Of a stretch of 64,000 nucleotides of DNA, positions 53,018 through 61,608 are shown piece by piece. Each line of letters begins with the position of its first letter. Within the stretch, counting starts at the first letter, position 1. Source of the DNA: Methyloceanibacter caenitepidi (GTDB taxonomy: Bacteria; Pseudomonadota; Alphaproteobacteria; Rhizobiales; Methyloligellaceae); contig NZ_AP014648.1 of assembly GCF_000828475.1 (NCBI RefSeq), positions 3,235,400 through 3,299,399 on the forward strand, given 5' to 3'. Below the pieces are notes generated by a model. It was not told the origin of the DNA and made no database searches. It worked only from the letters and a program-made list of their open reading frames with translations. The position numbers were made by a program, and so were the translations under genes.

Positions 53018-53048
53018 CCCCTGCTTTTCCGCAGGGGAAATTTTTTTT
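53018..53048 (+). terminator. Strong hairpin with T8 run upstream of the NarL-type regulator
   Basis: CCCCTGC-TTTTCC-GCAGGGG, then AAA and eight T on the plus strand: a classical intrinsic terminator. No plus-strand gene precedes it; the DNA to its left is the start of the minus-strand permease operon. A smaller hairpin (AGGCG...CGCCT, 52999-53014) sits directly before it. It may end an antisense or leader RNA. Confidence 0.75.
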
Positions 53049-53150
53049 ACTGAACGGCCAGCTTCGTGCGATACTTGGACACTGTCGATGGCGTAAGGGA
53101 GGGAGCCCTCCCCCTAACGAGGGAGGCTACGCCCCAAGAAGAGGGTTGTT

Positions 53151-53915
53151 GTGTCTCCGATGAACGAGGGAACCTTGAAAACCAGTGTTACGACGCCCAA
53201 CGGGCAAGCTGTGTTGCACACCGCGAAAAAGGGCCCCATGCATCTTCTCATCGCCGACGATCACATGCTGTTTCGATCCGGCTTCAAATTACTCGTGTCG
53301 CAACTGTTTCCCGTCGCCGAGCTGTTCGATGCTGGCGATGCCAACGAGGCATGGGACGTGCTCAACGCCGACGAAGAGTTTCATTTGGTGTTTCTGGACC
53401 TGGCCATGCCGGGCATGAACGGAACCGCGGGCGTGAGGCGTTTTGTAGAGCGGCGACCGTCAGTTCCTGTCGTTATTTTGTCCGCCCATACCGCACCGGA
53501 GGAGATCGCCGAGTGCATGGGGCTCGGCGTGCGCGGCTATATTCCCAAATCGTCGAGCGAAAGTGTGTTGCGCAATGCGGTTGAATTGGTGCTCGCCGGC
53601 GAGATTTATGTTCCGCGTCACGCCATCGACCAAATTCTCACCGAAGGCAGTACCGGAGGTGCCGACGACTTTGAGAATCTGCCGGAAAACAATCCGCTCC
53701 GGCAGCTCACGCCCCGGCAGCGCAGCACCCTGTCGCTGATGATCGAGGGCCTGTCCAACAAGGAAATTGCGCGCAGCCTCGGTCTCCTCGAGAGCACCGT
53801 GAAGGCCCATGTCAAAGTGATCTTACGCAAGCTCTCGGCCCAAAACCGCACGCAGGCGGCGCTCATCGCCGCCGATCTGGGCTGGCCGCGCCGGCTCAGA
53901 ACATGGTCCTCGTGA
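53151..53915 (+). CDS. NarL/FixJ-type response regulator (254 aa)
   Basis: Receiver domain with HLLIADDHMLFRSGF, the phospho-Asp in LVFLDLAMPGMNG and Lys in GYIPKSSSE, then a LuxR-type helix-turn-helix (LTPRQRSTLSLMIEGLSNKE ... LGLLESTVKAHVKVILRKL). GTG 53151 has GAGGG 5 bp upstream; ATG 53160 and ATG 53238 (directly before the receiver) are alternatives. It converges with the PAS hybrid kinase gene, leaving 6 bp between stops, which suggests they form a two-component pair. Confidence 0.9.
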   Translation: MSPMNEGTLKTSVTTPNGQAVLHTAKKGPMHLLIADDHMLFRSGFKLLVSQLFPVAELFDAGDANEAWDVLNADEEFHLVFLDLAMPGMNGTAGVRRFVERRPSVPVVILSAHTAPEEIAECMGLGVRGYIPKSSSESVLRNAVELVLAGEIYVPRHAIDQILTEGSTGGADDFENLPENNPLRQLTPRQRSTLSLMIEGLSNKEIARSLGLLESTVKAHVKVILRKLSAQNRTQAALIAADLGWPRRLRTWSS

Positions 53916-53921
53916 CGGGCC

Positions 53922-55436
53922 TCAGGCGGCCGTGGAAACGCCGCTCAACAACTGATTGATTGTCCGTACGAGGCTCATACCTTCCACCGGTTTGTGGACG
54001 AGCCGGCACCCGCTCGCTTCGGCCTCGGCGATGCGTCCGGGATCGGTATCCCCGGTCACGAGAATTCCCGGAATGGCACGGTTGACCTTGAAGCGCACCG
54101 CCGCGATTGCGTCGGAACCTTTGGCGCCGGCTTCGAGTCGGTAATCTGCGATGGCCAGCTCGGGGGCGACATCGGAGGCCGCCACCCTGGTGACGAGGTC
54201 GTCGATGGTATTCGCCGAAATCACTTGTCCGCCGCACGCGCGAAGCAGCGTCTCCAGTGCGTTCAGCTGATGAGGCTCGTCGTCGATGACGGCGATGGTG
54301 CGTCCCGTTAAATCGAGAGGTACGTCTTCAGCCACCGGTGCGACAGCCTGATGGCTGTGAGCGATCGGCAACGAGATGGAGAACACGGAGCCTTTTCCGG
54401 GTTCTGATTTCAGCGCAATGGGCGCTCCTATGAGGGCGGCCTTCCGGCGCACGATGGCAAGGCCCAGCCCTGCGCCGCGCCGCCGGTCCCGTGCAGGATT
54501 GTGGAGCTGATAGAACTCCTCGAAGATCTTGTCTTGGTATTCCGGCGCGATGCCGATGCCACTGTCCCACACCTCGATCACAGCGTTCCCACCGCGCACC
54601 CTGCATCCGACCAGTACTCGGCCTTGTTCCGTGTATCGCAAGGCGTTTGCCACAAGGTTCTGCACGATACGGGTCAGGATCCTATGGTCCGCACGGACAA
54701 AGATGCTCCTGGGAACGAAACGAAGATGGAGTTTCCTGTCTTGCGCCTCCCGCTGAAAGCTCTTCTCCAGCAACTCGAAAAGATCGGGGATCGGGACGTC
54801 CGCAAACTCGGGAACGACGACGCCAGCATCCAAGCGGGAGATGTCGAGCAGGTCCTCGAGTAACTCGTTACCGGCGTCGAGGCAGGTACGGATATCAGCA
54901 AGGATCTCCTTGCTCGATTCGTCCATCGACTGACGGCTCAGGGCCGCGACATACATACTGACCGCCTGGAGCGGCTGACGCAGGTCATGACTTGCTGCAG
55001 CGAGAAAGCGGCTCTTTGCCCGATCCGCCTTTTCCGCATCGACTTTGGCAAGGCGCAGCGCGTCCTCGGCACTCTTGCGCCAGGAGATGTCTCGAACGCT
55101 TGCGCGCACCCCCAGCCGTTCGCCGTCAGGACCTACCATGGGCTGCCAGGAAACAGCGGCACAGCCAGCTTGGCCGTCTTTGCGGAGAATCCGAAACTCT
55201 ACGTCGTTCCCGCTTGTCCCTCCGAGCGCCGACTGCAAGAGCGCCCGCACCGCTTCGCGGTCATCGGGGTGTACGATCTCCAGCGGATAGTCGACCATAC
55301 TCAGGCACTCGGCGACGGAGAATCCCGTCATGCGCTCCACAGCGGGATTGATCCAGCGGACACGGCCATCCGGCAGAAGCCAACTCTCCCAGTCGTAAGT
55401 GTAGTTCGCGACAATCTCGAATAGATCCGTGCCCAC
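53922..55436 (-). CDS. Soluble PAS hybrid histidine kinase (504 aa)
   Basis: PAS domain at ~15-130 (WINPAVERMTGFSVAE; PLEIVHPDDREAV), H-box FLAAASHDLRQPLQAVSMYV, ATPase domain (DSGIGIAPEYQDKIFEEF; GAGLGLAIVRRKAAL) and a C-terminal receiver (AVIDDEPHQLNALETLL; Asp in LAIADYRLEAG). The HDLRQPLQA-type H-box marks the subgroup often paired with NarL-type regulators. No membrane helix, so it senses a cytoplasmic signal. GTG 55436 with AGGGAG upstream is preferred; an ATG at 55517 adds 27 unconserved-looking residues. The neighbouring APC permease is divergent. Confidence 0.87.
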   Translation of the reverse strand: MGTDLFEIVANYTYDWESWLLPDGRVRWINPAVERMTGFSVAECLSMVDYPLEIVHPDDREAVRALLQSALGGTSGNDVEFRILRKDGQAGCAAVSWQPMVGPDGERLGVRASVRDISWRKSAEDALRLAKVDAEKADRAKSRFLAAASHDLRQPLQAVSMYVAALSRQSMDESSKEILADIRTCLDAGNELLEDLLDISRLDAGVVVPEFADVPIPDLFELLEKSFQREAQDRKLHLRFVPRSIFVRADHRILTRIVQNLVANALRYTEQGRVLVGCRVRGGNAVIEVWDSGIGIAPEYQDKIFEEFYQLHNPARDRRRGAGLGLAIVRRKAALIGAPIALKSEPGKGSVFSISLPIAHSHQAVAPVAEDVPLDLTGRTIAVIDDEPHQLNALETLLRACGGQVISANTIDDLVTRVAASDVAPELAIADYRLEAGAKGSDAIAAVRFKVNRAIPGILVTGDTDPGRIAEAEASGCRLVHKPVEGMSLVRTINQLLSGVSTAA

Positions 55437-55576
55437 ACGCCGCTCCCTTACGCTCCAGTCCCTACAATCGGAGGAATGCTCCCCCGTACGGGACGGGAGT
55501 CCACCCACTTGCGCCAATTGCCGTCTGCGATATCAGCCCGCACTCTACTCCGCGTAACCACCCTAATAGGGACTTT

Positions 55577-55621
55577 AGCGCTGTCAGGGGGCCTACAGCC
55601 TCCCGACAGCGCTTCTTTTTT
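55577..55621 (+). terminator. Terminator-like hairpin in the leader of the second APC permease gene
   Basis: AGCGCTGTC and GACAGCGCT form a perfect 9-bp stem around an inner GGGGGCC/GCCTCCC-type pairing, followed by TCTTTTTT. It reads on the plus strand and ends 41 bp before the permease start, in the position of an attenuator. Confidence 0.7.
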
Positions 55622-55661
55622 GGAGCAAGGAGAACTGAAGCTCAATTTGGGGGGCAGCTCA

Positions 55662-57263
55662 ATGGCTTCAATCGCAGACGCAGCACAACAGAGTGCCGGC
55701 GAGTCCAGTCTTCATCGCGTCATCAGCTGGAAGGACGCCTTCTGGGTCGCGAGTGGCGTGCCAGCGCTCGTATTGTTCTCGATTGGCGGCATCGCCGCCA
55801 CGGTTGGCACACCTTCTGTCCTCGTTTGGACTCTTTCGGTCCTCTTCGGCTTCATTCAGGCCTTCACCTACGCTGAAATTGCTGGGCTGTTCCCGAACAA
55901 ATCAGGTGGTGCTTCTGTTTACGGCGCCGCAGCCTGGGTTCGCTACAGTCGGCTCATCGCACCATTGTCGGTGTGGTGTAATTGGCTCGCCTGGACACCC
56001 GTTCTTGCCATCGGTTGCGGTATTGCGGCGGGCTACATTCTTACGGCTCTCTTCCCACCGGAAGCAGCTATCAGAACCTGGGAAATCCAGCTCGTCGATC
56101 TGTCCTTCTTCAAGGAGGATCTCAGTCTACGGCTCAACTCCACCTTCTTTATCGGCGCGCTTTTGATGCTGATTTCCTTCGGCATTCAGCACCGTGGAAT
56201 CCTCTCTACGGCCAAGGTGCAGACCATCGTCGGCGCTTCCGTACTCATACCACTTCTGATTATCGGCATCGTCCCTCTGGTCACGGGCGACGTGTCGATG
56301 AAGGCGTTCCAGCCATTTGCACCGGGCACGAATGTCACGACAGCTGCGTGGGACAAGGCCGGTATTGCGCTATTCTGCGGCGGCCTATTCATCGCAGCAT
56401 GGTCGGCATACGCCTTCGAGACCGCGATTTGCTACACTAGCGAGTTCAAGAATCCCGCCACGGATACCTACAAGGCGATCCTCTATTCGGGTCTGCTGTG
56501 TATCGCCGTGTACGTCCTAGTTCCACTGTCCTTTCAGGGAGCACTTGGTCTTGCAGGCGTGATCGCACCCGGCATCGTCGATGGTTCCGGTGTGGCGCAA
56601 GCAATGGCTTCAATGGTCGGCGGCGGCGCATTTATCACCAATCTGCTCGTGGTAATGCTCCTGCTTGCCCTGATGCTTGCAATCACCACCGCCATGGCCG
56701 GCAGCTCTCGGACTCTCTATCAGGGTTCCGTCGACGGCTGGCTGCCGCGCTATTTGAGCCGGGTCAACAAGAACGGCGCGCCGACCAACGGCATGGCAAC
56801 GGACCTTGGCTTCAACCTGATCCTGCTCTTGATGTCGGACTACCTGTTCGTTCTAGCGGTCTCGAACGTCTGCTACATTGTGTTCAATTTCCTCAACCTC
56901 AATGCGGGCTGGATCCATCGTATTGACAACGCTCACGTGAAACGCCCTTGGCGCGCGCCGACCGTGCTCCTTGCTGCGGGCGTATTCCTGGCATTCGTCA
57001 ATGCCTTCCTGCTTGGCGCCGGTGCGGATGTTTGGGGCTCAGGTACGCTGATCGCCGGTGCCATTGCCATTGGGCTGGTTATTCCGGTCTTCATCTACCG
57101 GCACTACATCCAGGATCGAGGCGTGTTCCCGCCCGAAATGCTGGCGGACCTTTCCGTTGACGGAAAGACCATCAGCAATCCGAAGGCAGGTTTGCTGCCT
57201 TACGTTGCGCTCGCAGGCGGCGTTCTCTCCGCTACGATCGCCTACATCATTTTCTGGACGTGA
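55662..57263 (+). CDS. APC-superfamily permease (533 aa)
   Basis: Around 12-14 membrane helices with APC features: VASGVPALVLFSIGGIAAT, FTYAEIAGLFPNKSGGASVY (helix 2 GG region), AYAFETAICYTSEFKNPATD and TAMAGSSRTLYQGSVDGWLP. The last motif is common in glutamate/GABA- and amino-acid-type permeases. ATG 55662 is taken because a G-rich ribosome site precedes it and hydrophobic sequence starts soon after; the open frame extends to 55476 across the terminator-like hairpin. Substrate unknown. Confidence 0.85.
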   Translation: MASIADAAQQSAGESSLHRVISWKDAFWVASGVPALVLFSIGGIAATVGTPSVLVWTLSVLFGFIQAFTYAEIAGLFPNKSGGASVYGAAAWVRYSRLIAPLSVWCNWLAWTPVLAIGCGIAAGYILTALFPPEAAIRTWEIQLVDLSFFKEDLSLRLNSTFFIGALLMLISFGIQHRGILSTAKVQTIVGASVLIPLLIIGIVPLVTGDVSMKAFQPFAPGTNVTTAAWDKAGIALFCGGLFIAAWSAYAFETAICYTSEFKNPATDTYKAILYSGLLCIAVYVLVPLSFQGALGLAGVIAPGIVDGSGVAQAMASMVGGGAFITNLLVVMLLLALMLAITTAMAGSSRTLYQGSVDGWLPRYLSRVNKNGAPTNGMATDLGFNLILLLMSDYLFVLAVSNVCYIVFNFLNLNAGWIHRIDNAHVKRPWRAPTVLLAAGVFLAFVNAFLLGAGADVWGSGTLIAGAIAIGLVIPVFIYRHYIQDRGVFPPEMLADLSVDGKTISNPKAGLLPYVALAGGVLSATIAYIIFWT

Positions 57264-57535
57264 GGATTTTTCGTCAGGGCCTGAGCCGCTGGGAACTAGA
57301 ACCGCTCGGATATGCGGCGACCGACGAGCCAAGCCGCGCGACCGTCGCCGTGACGTCGTCGAGATAAGGGAATTGTTTCGGCTATGAGATTGTGCGCCCG
57401 GTCGCCACGTCCGGAGTGCCCCCTGCCTGGCGAACGCCGCGTCAAAGTGACCGAGGCAAATCTGCCGCATTTTCCGCGAGGGCGCCGCACTTCGCGGGCC
57501 GTCATCTTGTCTTTCACGGCCGCGCCGGGGACAGC
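57264..57535. other. Gap between APC permease and recombinase relic
   Basis: No gene seen on either strand; all frames are short or lack ribosome sites. It precedes the tRNA-fMet-linked relic and may be decayed mobile-element DNA. Confidence 0.5.
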
Positions 57536-57625
57536 TCCAGGTCGAACTTCATGGCGAGCTGGCAGCCCTCCTCGACCTCGAAAACAAACGCCCCCGTTCC
57601 AAGGAAACGGGGGCGCAAGTAACGT

Positions 57626-57637
<12 letters not shown>
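57536..57637. repeat. 102-bp direct repeat, right copy
   Basis: Counterpart of 36807-36908, same orientation, 20,729 bp apart. It ends 12 bases inside the tRNA-fMet gene (its 3' end including CCA). The 87-bp part from 57551 on differs at a single base. Confidence 0.85.
57581..57615 (-). terminator. Terminator of the tRNA-fMet gene
   Basis: On the minus strand, CGCCCCCGTT and AACGGGGGCG form a 10-bp stem with a short loop, followed by TTTGTTTT. It lies 10 bp downstream of the tRNA CCA end. Confidence 0.85.
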
Positions 57638-57702
<65 letters not shown>

Positions 57703-57915
57703 TCAATTCAAGTGGCCTTTGGAAACAAAGGGCCGCCCCTTGGCTGCGTAAACGCCCGAATGGGCCCCGCCGCGAAGGGGGAGAACCTATAGAGAGGTTC
57801 TTAGATGATTGGAAGCGCTAAACTTACGCGGCCCGTTCGGCCTGCGGCGCTGGCCCCTTAATAGGGGATTCACGACAGCTTTGTAAAGCCCGGCGTGGGC
57901 CAATACCCGCGTGTT

Positions 57916-58275
57916 TCAGACCCCCTTGGCCGGTTTGGCCTCGCCCTCCACGGCGACTTCCGGGGGGCCCTCATCGACCTTTTTTCCCTGCCAGATGAAA
58001 TAGATGTTGCGGGAGTAGATGATCAGCCCCGTCGCCTGGCCGATGATGAAGACCGGATCCATGCGGTGGATGGCGTAGCTCAACAGCATGAGGCCGCCGA
58101 TGAAGCTGAAATACCAGAACGTCTCGGGCACGATGGATGCGCGGGCGCGCTCGGTGGCGATCCACTGAATCAGAAATCGCATCGAGAACATGAGCTGCGC
58201 GAACAGGCCAATGCCGAGCCAAATCAGTTCCGCGGCGGACTTGTCGGCCCACCATTGTGCGAGGCCCTCCAACAT
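57916..58275 (-). CDS. Lipid A biosynthesis N-terminal (LAB_N) domain protein (119 aa)
   Basis: Three membrane helices of the LpxB N-terminal-like domain: LGIGLFAQLMFSMRFLIQWI, PETFWYFSFIGGLMLLSYAI and PVFIIGQATGLIIYSRNIYF. Such stand-alone proteins occur next to family 2 and family 39 glycosyltransferases in lipid A or cell-envelope sugar modification clusters, as here. ATG 58275 lies 5 bp after the GT2 stop. They resemble small multidrug-resistance-fold flippases, so a role in lipid-linked sugar translocation is plausible. Confidence 0.88.
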   Translation of the reverse strand: MLEGLAQWWADKSAAELIWLGIGLFAQLMFSMRFLIQWIATERARASIVPETFWYFSFIGGLMLLSYAIHRMDPVFIIGQATGLIIYSRNIYFIWQGKKVDEGPPEVAVEGEAKPAKGV

Positions 58276-58280
58276 GGGCG

Positions 58281-59084
58281 TTACCCTCTCTGGCTTACGA
58301 GTTGAATATGCCGCTCGCCAGTCTTCGCGGCATCGCCGTGGACGTGTTCGGCCACGGGCGGAATATCGGTGCGCTTGCGCAGCCAACTTACGCCGACGAG
58401 ATCGTAGATACCGATCAGCGCACGGCCCAAATTGGTATATTTCGAGTGCCCTGCGAGACGCGGGCGATCGTTGACCGGTGCGAAGCTCACCTGATGGCCA
58501 TAGGTCAAGAAAAAGGCCGGAAGATAGCGGTGCATGCTGGTGAAGTAGGGCAGCGCGAGATAGGCGTCGCGGTGATAGACCTTGATGCCGCATCCGGTAT
58601 CGGGGCAGCCGTCGTCCAGGACCTTGTCGCGAAGCCAGTTGGCGAAACGGGAGGCGAAACGCTTCGAGCCCGTATCCTTACGTGAGGCCCGCACGCCGCC
58701 GACAAGCGCGGGCTCCGAACCCGGCTCTCCGAGCTTCTCGAAAAGGCCGGCGATGTCCGCAGGGTCGTTCTGGCCGTCCCCGTCCATGGTCGCAACCACT
58801 GGGAATCGCGCCGCCGTAATCGCGGTGCGCATCGAGGCGCTCTGGCCGGCCCGGCGGCCATGGCGCAAATAACGTAACGTTCCGTGCGCCGGGATCAGGG
58901 CTTTGATTTCGGCTGCCGTCGCGTCGTCACTGGCATCGTCGACAACAATCACCTCCCCGAGAATGGGCTCGGGCACGGCGGCATAGGTCTCCTCGATCAG
59001 ACGACCAATATTGCCTTGCTCGTTGAACGCAGGAATGACAACGGAGATGCGGACGGCGCCGCCCGGCGCCAAATCGCCTGGCAT
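58281..59084 (-). CDS. Family 2 glycosyltransferase, dolichol/undecaprenyl-phosphate type (267 aa)
   Basis: Soluble GT-A domain: ISVVIPAFNEQGNIGRLIEE, VVDDASDDAT, the metal-binding TMDGDGQNDP, and TGCGIKVYHRDAYLAL. It belongs to the DPM1/ArnC-like group that loads a sugar onto a polyprenyl phosphate, but it lacks the C-terminal membrane helices of ArnC. ATG 59084 is chosen because the conserved domain starts ~12 residues later. Together with the LAB_N protein and the divergent GT39 gene it probably forms one pathway: lipid-linked sugar synthesis, flipping and transfer. Confidence 0.88.
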   Translation of the reverse strand: MPGDLAPGGAVRISVVIPAFNEQGNIGRLIEETYAAVPEPILGEVIVVDDASDDATAAEIKALIPAHGTLRYLRHGRRAGQSASMRTAITAARFPVVATMDGDGQNDPADIAGLFEKLGEPGSEPALVGGVRASRKDTGSKRFASRFANWLRDKVLDDGCPDTGCGIKVYHRDAYLALPYFTSMHRYLPAFFLTYGHQVSFAPVNDRPRLAGHSKYTNLGRALIGIYDLVGVSWLRKRTDIPPVAEHVHGDAAKTGERHIQLVSQRG

Positions 59085-59245
59085 ATGATCCCCTACGGAA
59101 CGCGAGTGGTGGTCGAAGCGACCATAGTGATGTTCAAGATTGACGTCCAGATATAGGATGCACCACTCCTGACATAATTCTGTTAAATATTTCAGCCCTC
59201 TAGGGGGTTGAGACGCTCGCCCAAGCCCCTCTAGAGGAAGCCATC

Positions 59246-60784
59246 TTGTCCGCCCACGAAATATCGCAAGCGACCGGGCCGTCCGGCGCACCGTTTGGAC
59301 CGCCCTTGTCCGACAGGGGCTACGCGCTTCTGACGTTCGTGTGCCTCGGCATCCTGCTGGCTTTCCGGCTGCTGGCCCTTTATGCCTCCAAGATCGATTT
59401 CGTCATGGACGAGGCCCAGTACTGGAGCTGGTCGCGCGATCTCGACTTTGGCTACTTCTCCAAACCGCCGTTTATCGCTTGGGTAATCCGGGCCATGGGC
59501 GAAACGTGCGGCCTGTCGGAAGCCTGCACGCGGGCCGCCTCCCCGATCCTGTACACCCTCACCTCCGGACTGCTCTTCGTCATTGCCCGTAAGCTCTTCA
59601 ACGCGCGCGTCGGATTCTGGACAGCCGTCGTCTTTGCGACCCTGCCGGGCGTCTCCTACGCCTCCGCGCTGATCACCACCGATGCTCCGCTGATCTTCCT
59701 CTGGACACTGATGATGTTCTTCTGGGTCATGCTCGTGAAGCAGAAGAGCATGGGCTACGCCATCCTCTTGGGCCTCGCCATCGGCACGGGCCTGCTGGCC
59801 AAGCAGGCGATGATCTATGCTGTGCTGTGCATCGCCTGCCATGCGGTGGTGTCGCACGAAGCGCGAGAGGCGCTCAAAGGCGGCCGCGCGATCGTGGCCG
59901 GACTCATCGCCATCGCGCTGTTCTCACCGAATATCTTCTGGAATGCGGAGCACGGCTGGCCGACGGCCAAACACACCGGCGATAACATGGGTTGGCGCGC
60001 GCCGTATGTGCATCCGCTCGAGCTCTTGGAGTTCATCGGCGCGCAGTTCGCGCTGTTCGGGCCGATCCTCTTTGCCGTCCTGATCCGCGCCGCGATCCGT
60101 TATGTCGGCCGCCCGGACGATGCGAACAAGACGCTGCTGCTCAGTTTCTCGCTGCCCATCCTCTTGGCGTTGGTCATCCAGGCCTTGCTGTCGCGCGCGC
60201 ACGGCAACTGGGCCGCGACGGCCTATCCCGCCGCCACGGTGTTTGTGACAGCGGTTCTGCTGGAGCATGGGCGCCGTGTGCTGCTGGGAATATCGATGGC
60301 CCTGCATATTCTCGTCGCGGCCGTGGTCGGGATTGCCCCGGCCTTCGCCCGCACCTGGCCGCTGTTCGAGCAGCTGACATTCCTGCGGTCGTCCGTAGCG
60401 TGGGAGGAGACAGCGGACGCCGTGCGCAAACTCTTATCCGAGGGCCGATATCGCGCCGTCGTGGTGGACACTCGCGATCTCACCGCGGAGCTGCTCTACT
60501 ACATGCGGGACGTCGACATTCCGCTCTATGCCTGGAAACGCAGGGCGGAGCCGCATCACCACTACCAGATGACCCGGCCCTTCGTGGCCGGCTCGCGGGA
60601 GCCGGTGCTCCTGGTCTCGGTGCATTCGTGCCGGCCGGGCATTACACGCAAGTTCGAGAGCGTGACAGAACTGCCGCCGATCGAGATCCCCTTGGTGCGC
60701 GACGAAACCCGCACGTTGTATTCCTGCGTGCTATCGGGCTACCGCGCGACAGAAAAAAGTAGGCGCATTAGGCAGAGCAAGTAG
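59246..60784 (+). CDS. Family 39 (ArnT-like) membrane glycosyltransferase (512 aa)
   Basis: About 11-12 membrane helices with the GT39/PMT signature in the first periplasmic loop: FVMDEAQYWSWSRDLDFGYF followed by SKPPFIAWVIR, containing the catalytic acidic residue of the DE motif. Enzymes of this family transfer sugars from polyprenyl phosphates to lipid A or other envelope acceptors. No ATG is available at the N-terminus; TTG 59246 with AGAGGAAG upstream is taken as start. Divergent from the GT2/LAB_N genes over a 161-bp spacer. Confidence 0.85.
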   Translation: MSAHEISQATGPSGAPFGPPLSDRGYALLTFVCLGILLAFRLLALYASKIDFVMDEAQYWSWSRDLDFGYFSKPPFIAWVIRAMGETCGLSEACTRAASPILYTLTSGLLFVIARKLFNARVGFWTAVVFATLPGVSYASALITTDAPLIFLWTLMMFFWVMLVKQKSMGYAILLGLAIGTGLLAKQAMIYAVLCIACHAVVSHEAREALKGGRAIVAGLIAIALFSPNIFWNAEHGWPTAKHTGDNMGWRAPYVHPLELLEFIGAQFALFGPILFAVLIRAAIRYVGRPDDANKTLLLSFSLPILLALVIQALLSRAHGNWAATAYPAATVFVTAVLLEHGRRVLLGISMALHILVAAVVGIAPAFARTWPLFEQLTFLRSSVAWEETADAVRKLLSEGRYRAVVVDTRDLTAELLYYMRDVDIPLYAWKRRAEPHHHYQMTRPFVAGSREPVLLVSVHSCRPGITRKFESVTELPPIEIPLVRDETRTLYSCVLSGYRATEKSRRIRQSK

Positions 60785-60788
60785 CGCA

Positions 60789-61346
60789 CTAGTGGTGGTC
60801 GTGGTGACTGTGATCGGCGCCGTCGTCGGCGTCCATCTTGTCCGGCGCGCCGGCCGGTCCCGACCCCGCGGGTACGTCGATCTCGATCGGACCGGCCTTT
60901 TCGAACTCCAATGTCAGCGGCAGAGTTGCTCCCTTGGCCAGTGCGGCGTCGAGGCCCATAACCATGATATGGATGCCGCCGGGCTTCAGCGTCACGGTAT
61001 CACCCGCGGGGATTGTCAGACCATCTCGGAGCGGCCTCATTTTCATGACGCCCGTATCGGTCATCTCCGTTTCGTGGATCTCGACTTGCGCAGCATTCGG
61101 GGAACGCGCACCGCGCAGCACGTCGGCGTCGTCCCCGACATTCTGGATTTTCAGATAGGCGGCCGTGATACGGCCTTCGCCGATCGTCGGGCGGACCCAG
61201 GCCTGGGAAATGGCAATTCCCGTCCCTTGCTCGGCCCAGACGGCCAAGGCGACGAACAGGAAGGCAGCCAAGGTAAGAGCAAGTGCGAGACCAATTTCAA
61301 TCCTGTGTCTCGTCGCTCGTCCCATCCCTGTCTCCAAATCCGTCAT
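60789..61346 (-). CDS. PCu(A)C-type copper chaperone (185 aa)
   Basis: An N-terminal membrane/signal segment (GLALALTLAAFLFVALAVWA) precedes the PCuAC domain. The copper-binding H-M-x10-M-x21-H-x-M type pattern is seen as IHETEMTDTGVMKM and GGIHIMVMGLD. A histidine/aspartate-rich tail (DHSHHDHH) may add metal sites. Such proteins deliver Cu(I) to cytochrome oxidase CuA/CuB centres in the periplasm. ATG 61346 is chosen; a longer open frame has no ribosome site. Its stop lies 4 bp from the convergent GT39 stop. Confidence 0.9.
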   Translation of the reverse strand: MTDLETGMGRATRHRIEIGLALALTLAAFLFVALAVWAEQGTGIAISQAWVRPTIGEGRITAAYLKIQNVGDDADVLRGARSPNAAQVEIHETEMTDTGVMKMRPLRDGLTIPAGDTVTLKPGGIHIMVMGLDAALAKGATLPLTLEFEKAGPIEIDVPAGSGPAGAPDKMDADDGADHSHHDHH

Positions 61347-61608
61347 AGGAACACAATCTCTAGTAGCTGTAGTCAGCCACAAACACGGTTGCTCTTCTAA
61401 GCCCTTTTTGGCGTCGGATGTTGTGCCGTGGTGTCGCGTGCGGCGCTCCGTCGCTTTGCCAAGCTGTATTGAATCAACTGCTTGGAGAGGGCGCTCAGCT
61501 ATGCAAAACCGGGCTCTCCGAGAGGTCGCCTCAAGGAATCGATTGAGCGGCGGCGGCTAGTGCCCTAGAAAGCCTAGAAAGTCCGATGCGTCAATCTCAG
61601 GGCAACTT

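Noticed and set aside
55662-57263. Guanidine (ykkC-type) riboswitch in the leader before this permease
   Set aside because: An ACGGGACGGG-like stretch caught attention near 55496, but the remaining ykkC core elements are not visible.
36909-57535. Reading the whole 20.7 kb between the direct repeats as an active genomic island
   Set aside because: No intact integrase, transfer or phage gene is present, coding style does not visibly change, and the content looks chromosomal; the repeats alone are kept as a finding.
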